A program made the position numbers and the translations under genes. DNA of 9,057 nt from an uncultured Clostridia bacterium (lineage in GTDB: Bacteria; Bacillota; Clostridia; TANB77; CAG-508): assembly GCA_947584125.1 (NCBI GenBank), contig CANPWI010000057.1, positions 1 to 9,057 of the forward strand. Direction: 5' to 3'. Of this stretch, positions 1 through 7,109 are shown piece by piece; position 1 is the stretch's first letter; the number at the start of each line of letters is the position of its first letter. Under the pieces are notes generated by a model, which was given only the letters and a program-made list of their open reading frames with translations, did no database searches and was not told where the DNA came from.

Positions 1-158
1 GTGTTACAATTTTTACAAGTACATACCCCTTTACTCTTCACAATGAAATTTTGTTTTTCGGCTACTTTCTTTACAAATTTATACCAACCATTTGGTATTG
101 TCATTTTTTTATTCATTCTTTCTATCAAATCTCTATATTCTTTCTTCATATATGCCAT
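1..158 (-). CDS. second PcfJ-like protein, N-terminal fragment (3' end outside window)
   Basis: The frame starts at ATG 156-158, with GAGAGG 8 nt upstream, 25 bp after the first PcfJ-like gene, and runs off the left edge; 52 full codons are visible. The peptide begins MAYMKKEYRDLIERM and continues with NGWYKFVKK (23-31) and C48-x2-C51 (CKNC). It aligns almost without gaps to the start of the neighbouring PcfJ-like protein (MYIKKEIREFIEKM, then KEWVNFIKQ, then CTNC at 48-51). It is therefore a diverged tandem paralogue rather than a continuation. The full length and the C-terminal QxHC motif cannot be seen, so it could be intact or truncated. Confidence 0.75.
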   Translation of the reverse strand, partial: MAYMKKEYRDLIERMNKKMTIPNGWYKFVKKVAEKQNFIVKSKGVCTCKNCN

Positions 159-183
159 ATTATTTTCCTCTCTTTCCTATTTA

Positions 184-1626
184 TTATGCTGCATTTAATA
201 TATCTTTTTCCCATAGTTTCAAAAAACTATTTTGATTTCTATTAGTTGCAGTATTTCGTTTTTGATATTTTTGTCGTATTTTTCCATCTAGCACTTCAAC
301 AGTTACTAAAGATTCTTTTGGTTTTTTTAATTTTCTCAAAAAATATATATCTGTTTTTCCATTAGCATATTTTTCACTATAATTTGTATATACGCAATTA
401 TGCTGTTGTTTAGCTTCATCTTTCATATCATTTAAACTTTTTGCCGGTCTAATAATAAATTTGTCATTCTTATATTTATTTTTTTCTAATTGTTTATATC
501 TTTGTATTATTTTTTGATTCAACAATTCATTCTCAACAATTTTAACTTTTTCTACACTTTCATTATGTGCAATAGTAAAATTCTCTGGTAATAATTTCTT
601 TTTAGTAAGGGGTACTCCCATTCTCTCTAAATTATCTATATAGTCTAAATAGTTTTGAATTGATAATCTAGTCTGTTTCTTTGAATACTTTTCTAAGTCT
701 ACTAAATTTATATAACTACTTGCCTTCTTTAAATCATCTAAATTAGAATATGAAATTCTTAATAGTGTTCTTATAATTTCTATATTTGGCTTTTGAGTTA
801 ATCTTAATACAAATAATTCGTTGTATGATATGTCATGTTTTTGCATAAATTTATAAAAATGTTTACATACTCCAAATCTTTTTTCAAAACTTCCATTTTC
901 ATTAAATCTTTCTGGACATTCTAAAGCTAAATTATATAAACCTGCCTTTATTAGAAGTTCAAAACTATTATATTTTGCTAATCTAAATACTCTATATAAA
1001 CTATCAAATTTAATATTTTCTAAATGATTTATAACATCACCTAAAGGAATATATTGATATGATGTTCCTTTTTTCTTTTCATCTATATCTTTAAGGTAAA
1101 TAGATTTATAACTATTATTTCCATAATATTTTCCTCCAAATACTCTCCATTTTTTAATTTTCTCATCGTGGTATATATTTTGTCCTCTAGGACATCTATC
1201 ATTTAATAAGACTACATCAAATTCCGGAACATACCTTGCGAACTCTACTATACTATTAACAAATCTTCTGATTTTATAATTATATCTTCTATATACCTCA
1301 TAGTATCTTATAATTAGTTTATTATTCATATTGTCAACCATTGCTAAATTATATAAGAAGAAGTAATTTTTTAAGTTACTTCTTCTTATTTCATACTTTT
1401 TACCACAAAATCGACATATATCATGATATCTATAATTTCTACTATTTAATAATTTACCATAAGAATATTTCCCACAGTTAGTACACTCATATTCTTCTTT
1501 TCCATGTTCAATTAATAAATTATGAGATTTATCAATTTGTTTTATAAAGTTAACCCACTCTTTTGATAGTTTTGTTTCTCTAGGCATTTTTTCTATAAAT
1601 TCTCTTATTTCTTTTTTTATATACAA
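184..1626 (-). CDS. pcfJ: PcfJ-like protein
   Basis: A 480-residue protein starting at TTG (1624-1626), with a perfect AAGGAGG 5 nt upstream just after the PcfK stop. The N-terminus is a helical segment followed by a zinc ribbon, C48-x2-C51 (CTNC) and C71-x2-C74 (CRFC). Then come strands typical of the family (IIRYYEVYRRY, about 105-115), a helical middle (AKYNSFELLIKAGLYNLA, about 217-234), and the diagnostic C-terminal PcfJ motif QQHNCVYTNYSEKY (407-420). The motif is followed by the strands IYFLR and LVTVEVLDGKI and by RNTATNRNQN. PcfJ proteins occur on conjugative plasmids, ICEs and phages; their biochemical role is not established. The H409/C411 motif suggests a conserved functional site (inference). 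The gene ends in tandem TAA stops (181-186), 25 bp before a second PcfJ-like gene. Confidence 0.88.
   Translation of the reverse strand: MYIKKEIREFIEKMPRETKLSKEWVNFIKQIDKSHNLLIEHGKEEYECTNCGKYSYGKLLNSRNYRYHDICRFCGKKYEIRRSNLKNYFFLYNLAMVDNMNNKLIIRYYEVYRRYNYKIRRFVNSIVEFARYVPEFDVVLLNDRCPRGQNIYHDEKIKKWRVFGGKYYGNNSYKSIYLKDIDEKKKGTSYQYIPLGDVINHLENIKFDSLYRVFRLAKYNSFELLIKAGLYNLALECPERFNENGSFEKRFGVCKHFYKFMQKHDISYNELFVLRLTQKPNIEIIRTLLRISYSNLDDLKKASSYINLVDLEKYSKKQTRLSIQNYLDYIDNLERMGVPLTKKKLLPENFTIAHNESVEKVKIVENELLNQKIIQRYKQLEKNKYKNDKFIIRPAKSLNDMKDEAKQQHNCVYTNYSEKYANGKTDIYFLRKLKKPKESLVTVEVLDGKIRQKYQKRNTATNRNQNSFLKLWEKDILNAA
1353..1389 (-). repeat. 14-bp perfect inverted repeat inside the PcfJ-like gene
   Basis: ATAAGAAGAAGTAA (1353-1366) is exactly complementary to TTACTTCTTCTTAT (1376-1389), with a 9-nt loop. 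In the transcript it falls in codons for RRSNLKNYFFLY (about residues 81-92), directly after the second CxxC of the zinc ribbon. It would form a strong hairpin for so AT-rich a message. Confidence 0.6.
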
Positions 1627-1641
1627 TTTTTCCTCCTTCTA

Positions 1642-2076
1642 TCAAATACCAAATAATGATATCTGTTCAATCTCTTCTTTTTTATCTTTATTATCTTCAG
1701 TTGAAATTTCTTTGTTATCTTCATCCGAATCAAAAATAGAACCAAATTCTTCGCTTTCCTTAACTTCAACTTTACTTACATCTCCATGTTTTCCTCTATC
1801 TAATCTAGTCTTTTTAATTCCTAATTCTTTGTTTGATTTTATAAAATAATCTCTAGCCCATTTGAATACAGTAGCATCTTCTATAACAGCAACTCCATCA
1901 GTTGCTTGTTTTTTCGCTTTACCTTTTATGTATTCTGCCATATCTTTAAAATTTTTCTCTTCATTTAAAAATGCTTGATCTAATTCCGTATGTTGCATTA
2001 AATGTTTTGCTATAACATTTAAATATTTATCTTTTTGCCCCTTTAACATTTTCGTTATTCTTTCTATACCTTCCAT
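1642..2076 (-). CDS. PcfK-like protein with C-terminal clamp-binding peptide
   Basis: I chose the ATG at 2074-2076 (144 aa). It has AAAGAGAGA 4 nt upstream and follows the stop of the DUF4313-like gene by 13 bp. The in-frame ATG at 2104-2106 would overlap that gene and has no ribosome binding site. The N-terminal ~85 residues are helical and charged (YIKGKAKKQATDG, then ATVFKWARDYFIKSN), matching the PcfK-like family named after plasmid pCF10, whose function is unknown. The rest is an acidic, probably disordered linker (about 105-137) that ends in EQISLFGI. Residues 138-142, QISLF, fit the bacterial sliding-clamp (DnaN) binding consensus QLxLF, so the protein may dock onto the host clamp (inference). 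It is followed 15 bp later by the PcfJ-like gene; pcfK and pcfJ are usually neighbours, which supports the assignment. Confidence 0.75.
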   Translation of the reverse strand: MEGIERITKMLKGQKDKYLNVIAKHLMQHTELDQAFLNEEKNFKDMAEYIKGKAKKQATDGVAVIEDATVFKWARDYFIKSNKELGIKKTRLDRGKHGDVSKVEVKESEEFGSIFDSDEDNKEISTEDNKDKKEEIEQISLFGI

Positions 2077-2089
2077 ATTATCTCTCTTT

Positions 2090-2452
2090 CTAATAGCCAA
2101 ATTCATAATTAAATTTGCTACTATATTTTTTTATTTCTTCAACATTTATTTCACAAAAATCTATTGTTTCTGTTTGTGTTGCAAAAGGATTTGCTTTTCT
2201 TTGACTATAAACTTCTTCTATTACACCTAATTTATTTAGAAACTTTGTCATTCCACTATTCTCTAAATAATTTTTTATTGATGCTGTATTAGGTGAATAA
2301 AAATAATCCGGCATATTTACTGTAACTCTTGTTATTTCTTCTCCTTTACTATCAACTATTACAATTGCCATAGATTGAGGATTATTTTGATAATTTCCAA
2401 CCTTAAAGCTGCAATTTTTATTATTTTTATAATTAAATGTTTTATATTTCAT
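2090..2452 (-). CDS. DUF4313-like protein of mobile elements
   Basis: A 120-residue protein starting at ATG 2450-2452 with GGAGG 8 nt upstream. The order of elements resembles DUF4313 proteins, which are common on Firmicutes ICEs and plasmids next to DNA-processing genes. These elements are an N-terminal strand-rich part with YQNNPQSMAIVIVDSKGE (21-38), RVTVNMPD (42-49, corresponding to the family's TVNL-type strand), a short helix ending in FLNKLGVIEEV (71-81), and a C-terminal IDFCEINVEEI segment (97-107). The usual aromatic C-terminal Tyr-Pro strand is not obvious, so this is a diverged member. No function is known for the family; a small cytoplasmic accessory protein is the safe description. 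It ends 13 bp before the likely start of the PcfK-like gene. Confidence 0.65.
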   Translation of the reverse strand: MKYKTFNYKNNKNCSFKVGNYQNNPQSMAIVIVDSKGEEITRVTVNMPDYFYSPNTASIKNYLENSGMTKFLNKLGVIEEVYSQRKANPFATQTETIDFCEINVEEIKKYSSKFNYEFGY

Positions 2453-2549
2453 TTTTTATTCCTCCAATTCTATATTTTTATTTATTTCATCATCCTAATG
2501 ATATTTATTAAAAAATTCTTCAAATAAATTAAAAATAGCTTTTTCAATA
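2453..2549 (-). other. 97-bp gap, longest non-coding stretch in the window
   Basis: This separates the 815-residue gene from the DUF4313-like gene. It holds the GGAGG ribosome binding site of the latter (about 2461-2465, 8 nt from the ATG). I see no convincing -35/-10 pair on the minus strand and no terminator hairpin. A 26-codon frame (2495-2575) starting at a TTG inside the 815-residue gene ends here and would encode a peptide containing EKAIFNLFEEFFNKYH. It has no good ribosome binding site and may be chance or a gene remnant. Confidence 0.5.
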
Positions 2550-4997
2550 CTATTTATTGATATTTGTATTTTCAATGGGTTTCCAAATTAAGAAGTTATT
2601 AGATTTATATTGTCCTTCGTCTGAAACTGTAGCTTGTCCGTCTAAACTATCTAAATATTGTGAACTAGACTTTGATTTAGAAATATACATATGATATCTT
2701 GTTGTAACAAAATCCCTTTCTGCTACATCATTATAGTTACAACTTAAAACGAGTATTGCTCCCATTTTTTTAGCCTTTTCTTTCAAAATTCCTATAAACA
2801 TTTTTTTGATTTTTTTATCTTCTTCATCAGTAATATATGCAATGTACGGTCTTTCTAAAAATAAGGTTAGACATTCGTTAGTACATTCAGTTTGTGCATT
2901 ATTCTCAACATCAACAAAACTTAATCCACTTTTAATATTCATTTTATTATTAAAATTCCCTTTTGTTAATCTAACCATAGCTCTAGCAACAATTTGTCCG
3001 TTTATTTTCGCATATAATATTTTTTTGTTACTATCAAAACAGGCAAGTAAACATCTGTTATACATTCCATTTATATAAGATAAACATGTTCTTTGAGGTT
3101 TTTCTCCCAAAATCATTGTATGATAAAAGTCATCATACTCTCTAATATCATACTTTCCTTCTATAATTTGTGAATTATTTTCTGTCCATTCTTTTATTTG
3201 TATATCATTTAGTTTATAATCTATCTCTTTATACAAATCATTTGAATGATATTTTAATGTTTTAAATTCTCCCATTAATTCTGCTTTTACAATTAACTTA
3301 AATGAATTTTTTTGTTCATCATTACAATTTTCGTAGTATTTATACGCTAATTCAGATCCATTATTTAATAAAAATTCTTTTATATTCTCCTTATATTTTT
3401 CAACGAACTCATTACTGAAATTCATTTTGTTTTTTAAATATTCCCAATAAATATCGTTATCCTCAATATTCTCTTTCAAACTATTTATATTGTCATAATT
3501 TGAAATTATATCAATATTTCTTAATATATATGATAACTCGTTTCGATTCTTTATTTCTGGAATAAATTTTTGTATATATTCATAATTGATTAACATTTGT
3601 ATTGAATCTTCAATTTTTATATCCTTTATTTCATTAAAGTCTTTTTCTAGCCACTTATATAAAGGTTTTATTTTTATTCTTTCAGCTAACTTTTGAATTT
3701 GTAAATTTTCAAATTTTCCTTTTAATAAATCTTTTTTTATAAATTGTCTTATCCTTAAGAGCCTTTCATCAATTTTTAAATCTAGCAAATTATTATATAA
3801 ATAAATATAGCTTTTTCTAGCTTTATACAACGTCATTATTTCCTCGAATGTATATACTTGTTTTTTCAAAATACATAAATTATAATTTGAATCTCTTATT
3901 TCTGTTTTCAACTTATTTAGATGTTTACTTGTTAATTCATTTATATTTATGTATGTTGTATAAAAATCTTTATCAAATAAAATAGAATTATATGGAATTG
4001 CCAAAAAAACATCTATATTATTTTCAATCAGCCTTAAAAATCCATTTTTATTATTACTAATTGCATAAATAATCAATTCTTCCATCTCTCCATACATTGA
4101 ATCTAAAGGAAATTGATTTAATTTACTTCCATAAATGAAATTTATGTATTTGCTTTTATTGCTGGTAATCTCCATAATTTCCTGTTTATTGAGTTCTTCT
4201 ATTTTACTTTCTAAGATTTTTAAATCATATAATTTACAATCATTACTTAACCACTTTAAAAGTAATCTATAAGTAATTTCATTATCATGTATCTTATCTA
4301 TTATTCTTTCTATTAACCTCTTATCTTCTTTTGCATCAGCCGTAATTTTTTCATATAACTCTAAATCTAATGGTAGATACATTTGCTTATTATTTAAAAA
4401 TAATATAAGTTCTTTTAATTCCTCATTATTTAAAAGAACTTCATATACTGCCTTTATATTTTCTATTGGTATCAAATTATAATTATCTAATGTATTCGTT
4501 TTCAGTAATTCTCTTTCATCTTCTGATAAATCCTCAAAGGCTATTTTAGATTGTTCATAAAAATGGTTTAAATTATTTGTAATTATTTTTTTGAACGCAT
4601 TATTGTTAGTATAATCTCGATAATATTTCAGATAACTATAATACGCACCATATTGTAAATTAGTATTACCCAGTATATCTAGTACGCCATTTATTGGGTA
4701 ATCAGAAATTTTTTCATTATGTTGTTGAATATTTTTTAATAATATTTCCAAGCCTTTTATATCTAATTCATTTTCATATATCTTATTTAGATAAAATATA
4801 AAACGTTCATCTCTAACAAGTTCTTGCTGAAATGTTCCATTTTCTTTATAGTCATCTTTCAATATTTTTATATCTTCTATTCTTTTACAACAATTTATAA
4901 TTTTGTCTAATGGAAAAATTTTTATTAATTGTACATCAAGTCCATTATTTTTAATTCTGATAATTAAATTTGTATGTTTCATTAAATTCGTGTTCAT
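2550..4997 (-). CDS. large helical protein with a Cys-containing C-terminal alpha/beta domain, unknown function (815 aa)
   Basis: I do not recognise a characterised family. Residues 1-610 are predicted almost wholly helical, Leu/Ile/Asn/Lys-rich, with solenoid-like spacing. Residues about 620-808 change character. GEKPQRTC638LS is followed by C649, C653 and D655. Then come probable strands at 659-677 (KKILYAKINGQIVARAMV) and 690-698, ERPYIAYITD (715-724), a long helix (727-745), and a strand with another Cys (GAILVLSCNYND). The tail has YLDSLDGQ at 781-788. The order strand-strand-helix-strand loosely recalls a GNAT fold. The segment with C638 followed by a strand in IxYAK also parallels QxxC ... 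IYFLR in PcfJ. Both comparisons are inference. No signal peptide or membrane segment is seen. The start is fixed by AGGAGG 8 nt upstream, giving a 47-bp overlap with the 710-residue gene. Confidence 0.85.
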   Translation of the reverse strand: MNTNLMKHTNLIIRIKNNGLDVQLIKIFPLDKIINCCKRIEDIKILKDDYKENGTFQQELVRDERFIFYLNKIYENELDIKGLEILLKNIQQHNEKISDYPINGVLDILGNTNLQYGAYYSYLKYYRDYTNNNAFKKIITNNLNHFYEQSKIAFEDLSEDERELLKTNTLDNYNLIPIENIKAVYEVLLNNEELKELILFLNNKQMYLPLDLELYEKITADAKEDKRLIERIIDKIHDNEITYRLLLKWLSNDCKLYDLKILESKIEELNKQEIMEITSNKSKYINFIYGSKLNQFPLDSMYGEMEELIIYAISNNKNGFLRLIENNIDVFLAIPYNSILFDKDFYTTYININELTSKHLNKLKTEIRDSNYNLCILKKQVYTFEEIMTLYKARKSYIYLYNNLLDLKIDERLLRIRQFIKKDLLKGKFENLQIQKLAERIKIKPLYKWLEKDFNEIKDIKIEDSIQMLINYEYIQKFIPEIKNRNELSYILRNIDIISNYDNINSLKENIEDNDIYWEYLKNKMNFSNEFVEKYKENIKEFLLNNGSELAYKYYENCNDEQKNSFKLIVKAELMGEFKTLKYHSNDLYKEIDYKLNDIQIKEWTENNSQIIEGKYDIREYDDFYHTMILGEKPQRTCLSYINGMYNRCLLACFDSNKKILYAKINGQIVARAMVRLTKGNFNNKMNIKSGLSFVDVENNAQTECTNECLTLFLERPYIAYITDEEDKKIKKMFIGILKEKAKKMGAILVLSCNYNDVAERDFVTTRYHMYISKSKSSSQYLDSLDGQATVSDEGQYKSNNFLIWKPIENTNINK
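4407..4441 (-). repeat. 12-bp perfect inverted repeat inside the 815-residue gene
   Basis: AAGTTCTTTTAA (4407-4418) is exactly complementary to TTAAAAGAACTT (4430-4441), with an 11-nt loop. It lies in codons for the helical segment LLNNEELKEL (about residues 188-197). It could be an mRNA hairpin or simply a consequence of AT-rich Leu/Lys/Glu codons. Confidence 0.4.
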
Positions 4998-7083
4998 TCG
5001 CTTTTCCTCCTACATATTTATTTAATATTTGTATAACTTCATATATTGTCATTTCATTATTTTTTAAAAAAAGCTGTAACAACTTCATTAAACAAATCAT
5101 TTGCATATTGTCAATATTAAAATTTAATATATTAGTATATAAATATTCTTTTACCATCTTCATGCTTAATTGCTTTTCCTCTGATAAGTAACAATAATTA
5201 CAAAAATCATATAATTTTTGAAAATTATTGTTCTTTATATCCTTAAATTCCATATTTAATTTATGTTCCATTTCTATCAGTTTCTGTGCTCTCTCATATT
5301 GTTTTTGCATTATCTTTTGATTTCTAATTTTTTTCATTTCCTCAGACGATAAAAATTTTTCTTGTAACCTTTCTTTTTCATATCTTTCTGGTGCTATCTC
5401 ACACAACTGTTTATATATCTCACACAACTCCCTTTTATGAAAAAGTTTTTCTATCTTTTCATATTTTAGTGTAGCTTCTAAAAAAGCCAAGTAATTTGAT
5501 GGTCTTTCATAGAACATAAATCTTTCCAAACAATTAAATAAAAATCTTTTATCTTTGTTTTTTAAAAATTTTCTATCAATATTTAATTCAACACCAGAAT
5601 AAGCATACTTTTTTAATAAATCTCCTAATTCAAATCCCATATCGTTAATTTCTTTTATAGTATATTGATTATTTCTTATTAAGTATTTTAGAAAATCTAA
5701 TGCTTGCTTTCTTTGAATTTTTCTTATATATGTTTCCAAATGATTCGACCTATAATTTTTTTCTTTTTCCATATGTGCAAATATATTCTTTAGAATTATT
5801 ACATTTTTATCAACTAACTTGTCAAATATATTTTGTCTTCCATATTTCATTTTATAAAAAGATTCAATATAATTTCTCCCAGTTAAATTATTATACTTTT
5901 CTATACATTTTTTCAGTTTTTCCTTATCATCAATCTTGAAATATAAGAAATTATCTACTATTTCTTCATAAATATCTTCCTCACATTCTGATGCAACAAT
6001 ATTCCATTTTTCATCTAATATATCAAATGAAAATAATTCATTATCAAATTCACCGTAAAGTTCTATAAATGTAATAGGATTTATTATATTTATCTTTTTA
6101 TCTAATGCCTTTTTTATTGTCTCACAACCATAACATTTAACATCAAATTTTCTATATTTTAACAAAATTTTTCTAATTATAGTGTAAACATCTTTTTCAT
6201 GCGTATTTTCACTATTTATAAAAACCTCACAAAAATTAACTGCAATTTTTTCAGCAACAATTGAATTTTCTAATTTAATAGCTTTAGAAACAGTATTAAA
6301 TGATAATATTAAATAATTCAAATATGCTATTTCTTCTTTACTATATCCATTTAGTATAAGTTCTGTATATACGTTAGTATCCTTTTTTTGAAAACCAGTT
6401 GGAACTTTTATTAACGCCTTCAGCAAAGAAATATCTTTTTTTCTATCATTGTTTATTAAAATATATAATGTTCTAATAACCCATGCGTATACTCCAATAT
6501 TTCCTATAACAGATATACTCTTTTGTTTACCTAATAATGATACAATATCATTTCTATGCTTTCTAAATACTATTTCCATTGTGTCATAAAAAATAGATAG
6601 AATAAAAATTATCTCTTCTGTTCTAGTGTATTTTGCATTTATAAGTTGCTCAGCATATATATTATATTTTTCATTATCAACCAAATATAAAGCACCTTGT
6701 AAATAAATATCTTCTTTTGCCAATTTCTTTATTTTACTCAAAAAATTAATTAATTGTGTTCCAATTATCATATTACTTTCTATCAATTTTTTTCCGTAAC
6801 CTAATGCTAACGCTATAGCTCTAATATCTTCAATATTATTTCGGAATCTTTCCTCATATCTTTCTAATAGTTCACCCAAATATTCAAAATTATATTTTTC
6901 TTGAAAATTCGTCGTATTACTAACACAATACCAAATACATTTTTGCTGTATTTCACATAAGATATTATTTGTTTCCTTACCATTTCTTGTGTTGGCAATA
7001 AATGCTATAATTTCATTAAATAAGGTTATATTTATTAATTTCTCATATTCTTTAAATTCAATTTTTTCTATTATTTCATCCAT
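4951..7083 (-). CDS. large predicted helical protein of unknown function (710 aa)
   Basis: I do not recognise a family. The ATG at 7081-7083 has AAAGGTGA about 9 nt upstream. The protein is almost entirely predicted helix: repeated hydrophobic/charged helical segments through residues 1-560, as in an alpha-solenoid, then a highly charged probable coiled coil at about 565-612 (PERYEKERLQEKF, then EEMKKIRNQK), then more helices. Hydrophobic stretches such as 189-210 contain Trp, Arg and polar residues and look like buried helices rather than membrane spans. No signal peptide is seen. Two CxxC pairs stand out, C317/C320 (KCYGCE) and C628/C631 (FCNYCY); they could bind metal together but are far apart. 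No nucleotide-binding or nuclease motif is evident. Its end overlaps the start of the 815-residue gene by 47 bp, so the two are probably made together and may form a complex (inference). Confidence 0.85.
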   Translation of the reverse strand: MDEIIEKIEFKEYEKLINITLFNEIIAFIANTRNGKETNNILCEIQQKCIWYCVSNTTNFQEKYNFEYLGELLERYEERFRNNIEDIRAIALALGYGKKLIESNMIIGTQLINFLSKIKKLAKEDIYLQGALYLVDNEKYNIYAEQLINAKYTRTEEIIFILSIFYDTMEIVFRKHRNDIVSLLGKQKSISVIGNIGVYAWVIRTLYILINNDRKKDISLLKALIKVPTGFQKKDTNVYTELILNGYSKEEIAYLNYLILSFNTVSKAIKLENSIVAEKIAVNFCEVFINSENTHEKDVYTIIRKILLKYRKFDVKCYGCETIKKALDKKINIINPITFIELYGEFDNELFSFDILDEKWNIVASECEEDIYEEIVDNFLYFKIDDKEKLKKCIEKYNNLTGRNYIESFYKMKYGRQNIFDKLVDKNVIILKNIFAHMEKEKNYRSNHLETYIRKIQRKQALDFLKYLIRNNQYTIKEINDMGFELGDLLKKYAYSGVELNIDRKFLKNKDKRFLFNCLERFMFYERPSNYLAFLEATLKYEKIEKLFHKRELCEIYKQLCEIAPERYEKERLQEKFLSSEEMKKIRNQKIMQKQYERAQKLIEMEHKLNMEFKDIKNNNFQKLYDFCNYCYLSEEKQLSMKMVKEYLYTNILNFNIDNMQMICLMKLLQLFLKNNEMTIYEVIQILNKYVGGKANEHEFNETYKFNYQN
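5006..5011 (-). promoter_or_regulatory. ribosome binding site of the 815-residue gene, inside the upstream gene
   Basis: A consensus AGGAGG on the minus strand lies 8 nt before the ATG at 4995-4997. It is embedded in codons for YVGGKA near the C-terminus of the 710-residue protein. It decides the start of the downstream gene in favour of Met1 over Met6, and it argues for two separate proteins rather than a frameshifted single one. Confidence 0.75.
5395..5429 (-). repeat. short direct repeat inside the 710-residue gene
   Basis: TATCTCACACAACT occurs at 5395-5408 and again at 5416-5429, offset by exactly 21 bp. In the protein this gives a 7-residue periodicity, with LCEI at about 553-556 repeated at about 560-563 just before the predicted coiled coil. 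It may be a small in-frame duplication of one helical heptad; it has no obvious regulatory meaning. Confidence 0.5.
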
Positions 7084-7109
7084 ATTATCTTATCACCTTT
7101 CTAAATTTT

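Noticed and set aside
1..245. Two plus-strand open frames (1-198 and 51-245) rich in Phe, Leu and Ile
   Set aside because: They are antisense to the second PcfJ-like gene, its ribosome binding site and the end of the first. The hydrophobic composition is what the complement of Lys/Asn/Glu-rich AT-biased coding sequence yields, and no ribosome binding site is present.
2077..2106. Ten-residue N-terminal extension of the PcfK-like protein from ATG 2104-2106
   Set aside because: It overlaps the end of the DUF4313-like gene, has no ribosome binding site, and the internal ATG at 2074-2076 has an AAAGAGAGA in good position.
2806..3078. Plus-strand open frame of 90 codons
   Set aside because: It is antisense to the conserved-looking C-terminal domain of the 815-residue gene, with no ribosome binding site.
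4970..5191. Plus-strand open frame of 73 codons across the gene overlap
   Set aside because: It is antisense to both large genes and is a compositional shadow without start signals.
5700..5939. Plus-strand open frame of 79 codons resembling a membrane peptide
   Set aside because: It is antisense to the 710-residue gene. The apparent hydrophobicity comes from the complement of Lys/Glu/Asn codons.
6453..6518. Transmembrane segment in the 710-residue protein (residues about 189-210)
   Set aside because: The stretch is hydrophobic but holds Asn, Trp and Arg and is flanked by similar amphipathic helices, which fits a buried solenoid helix better.
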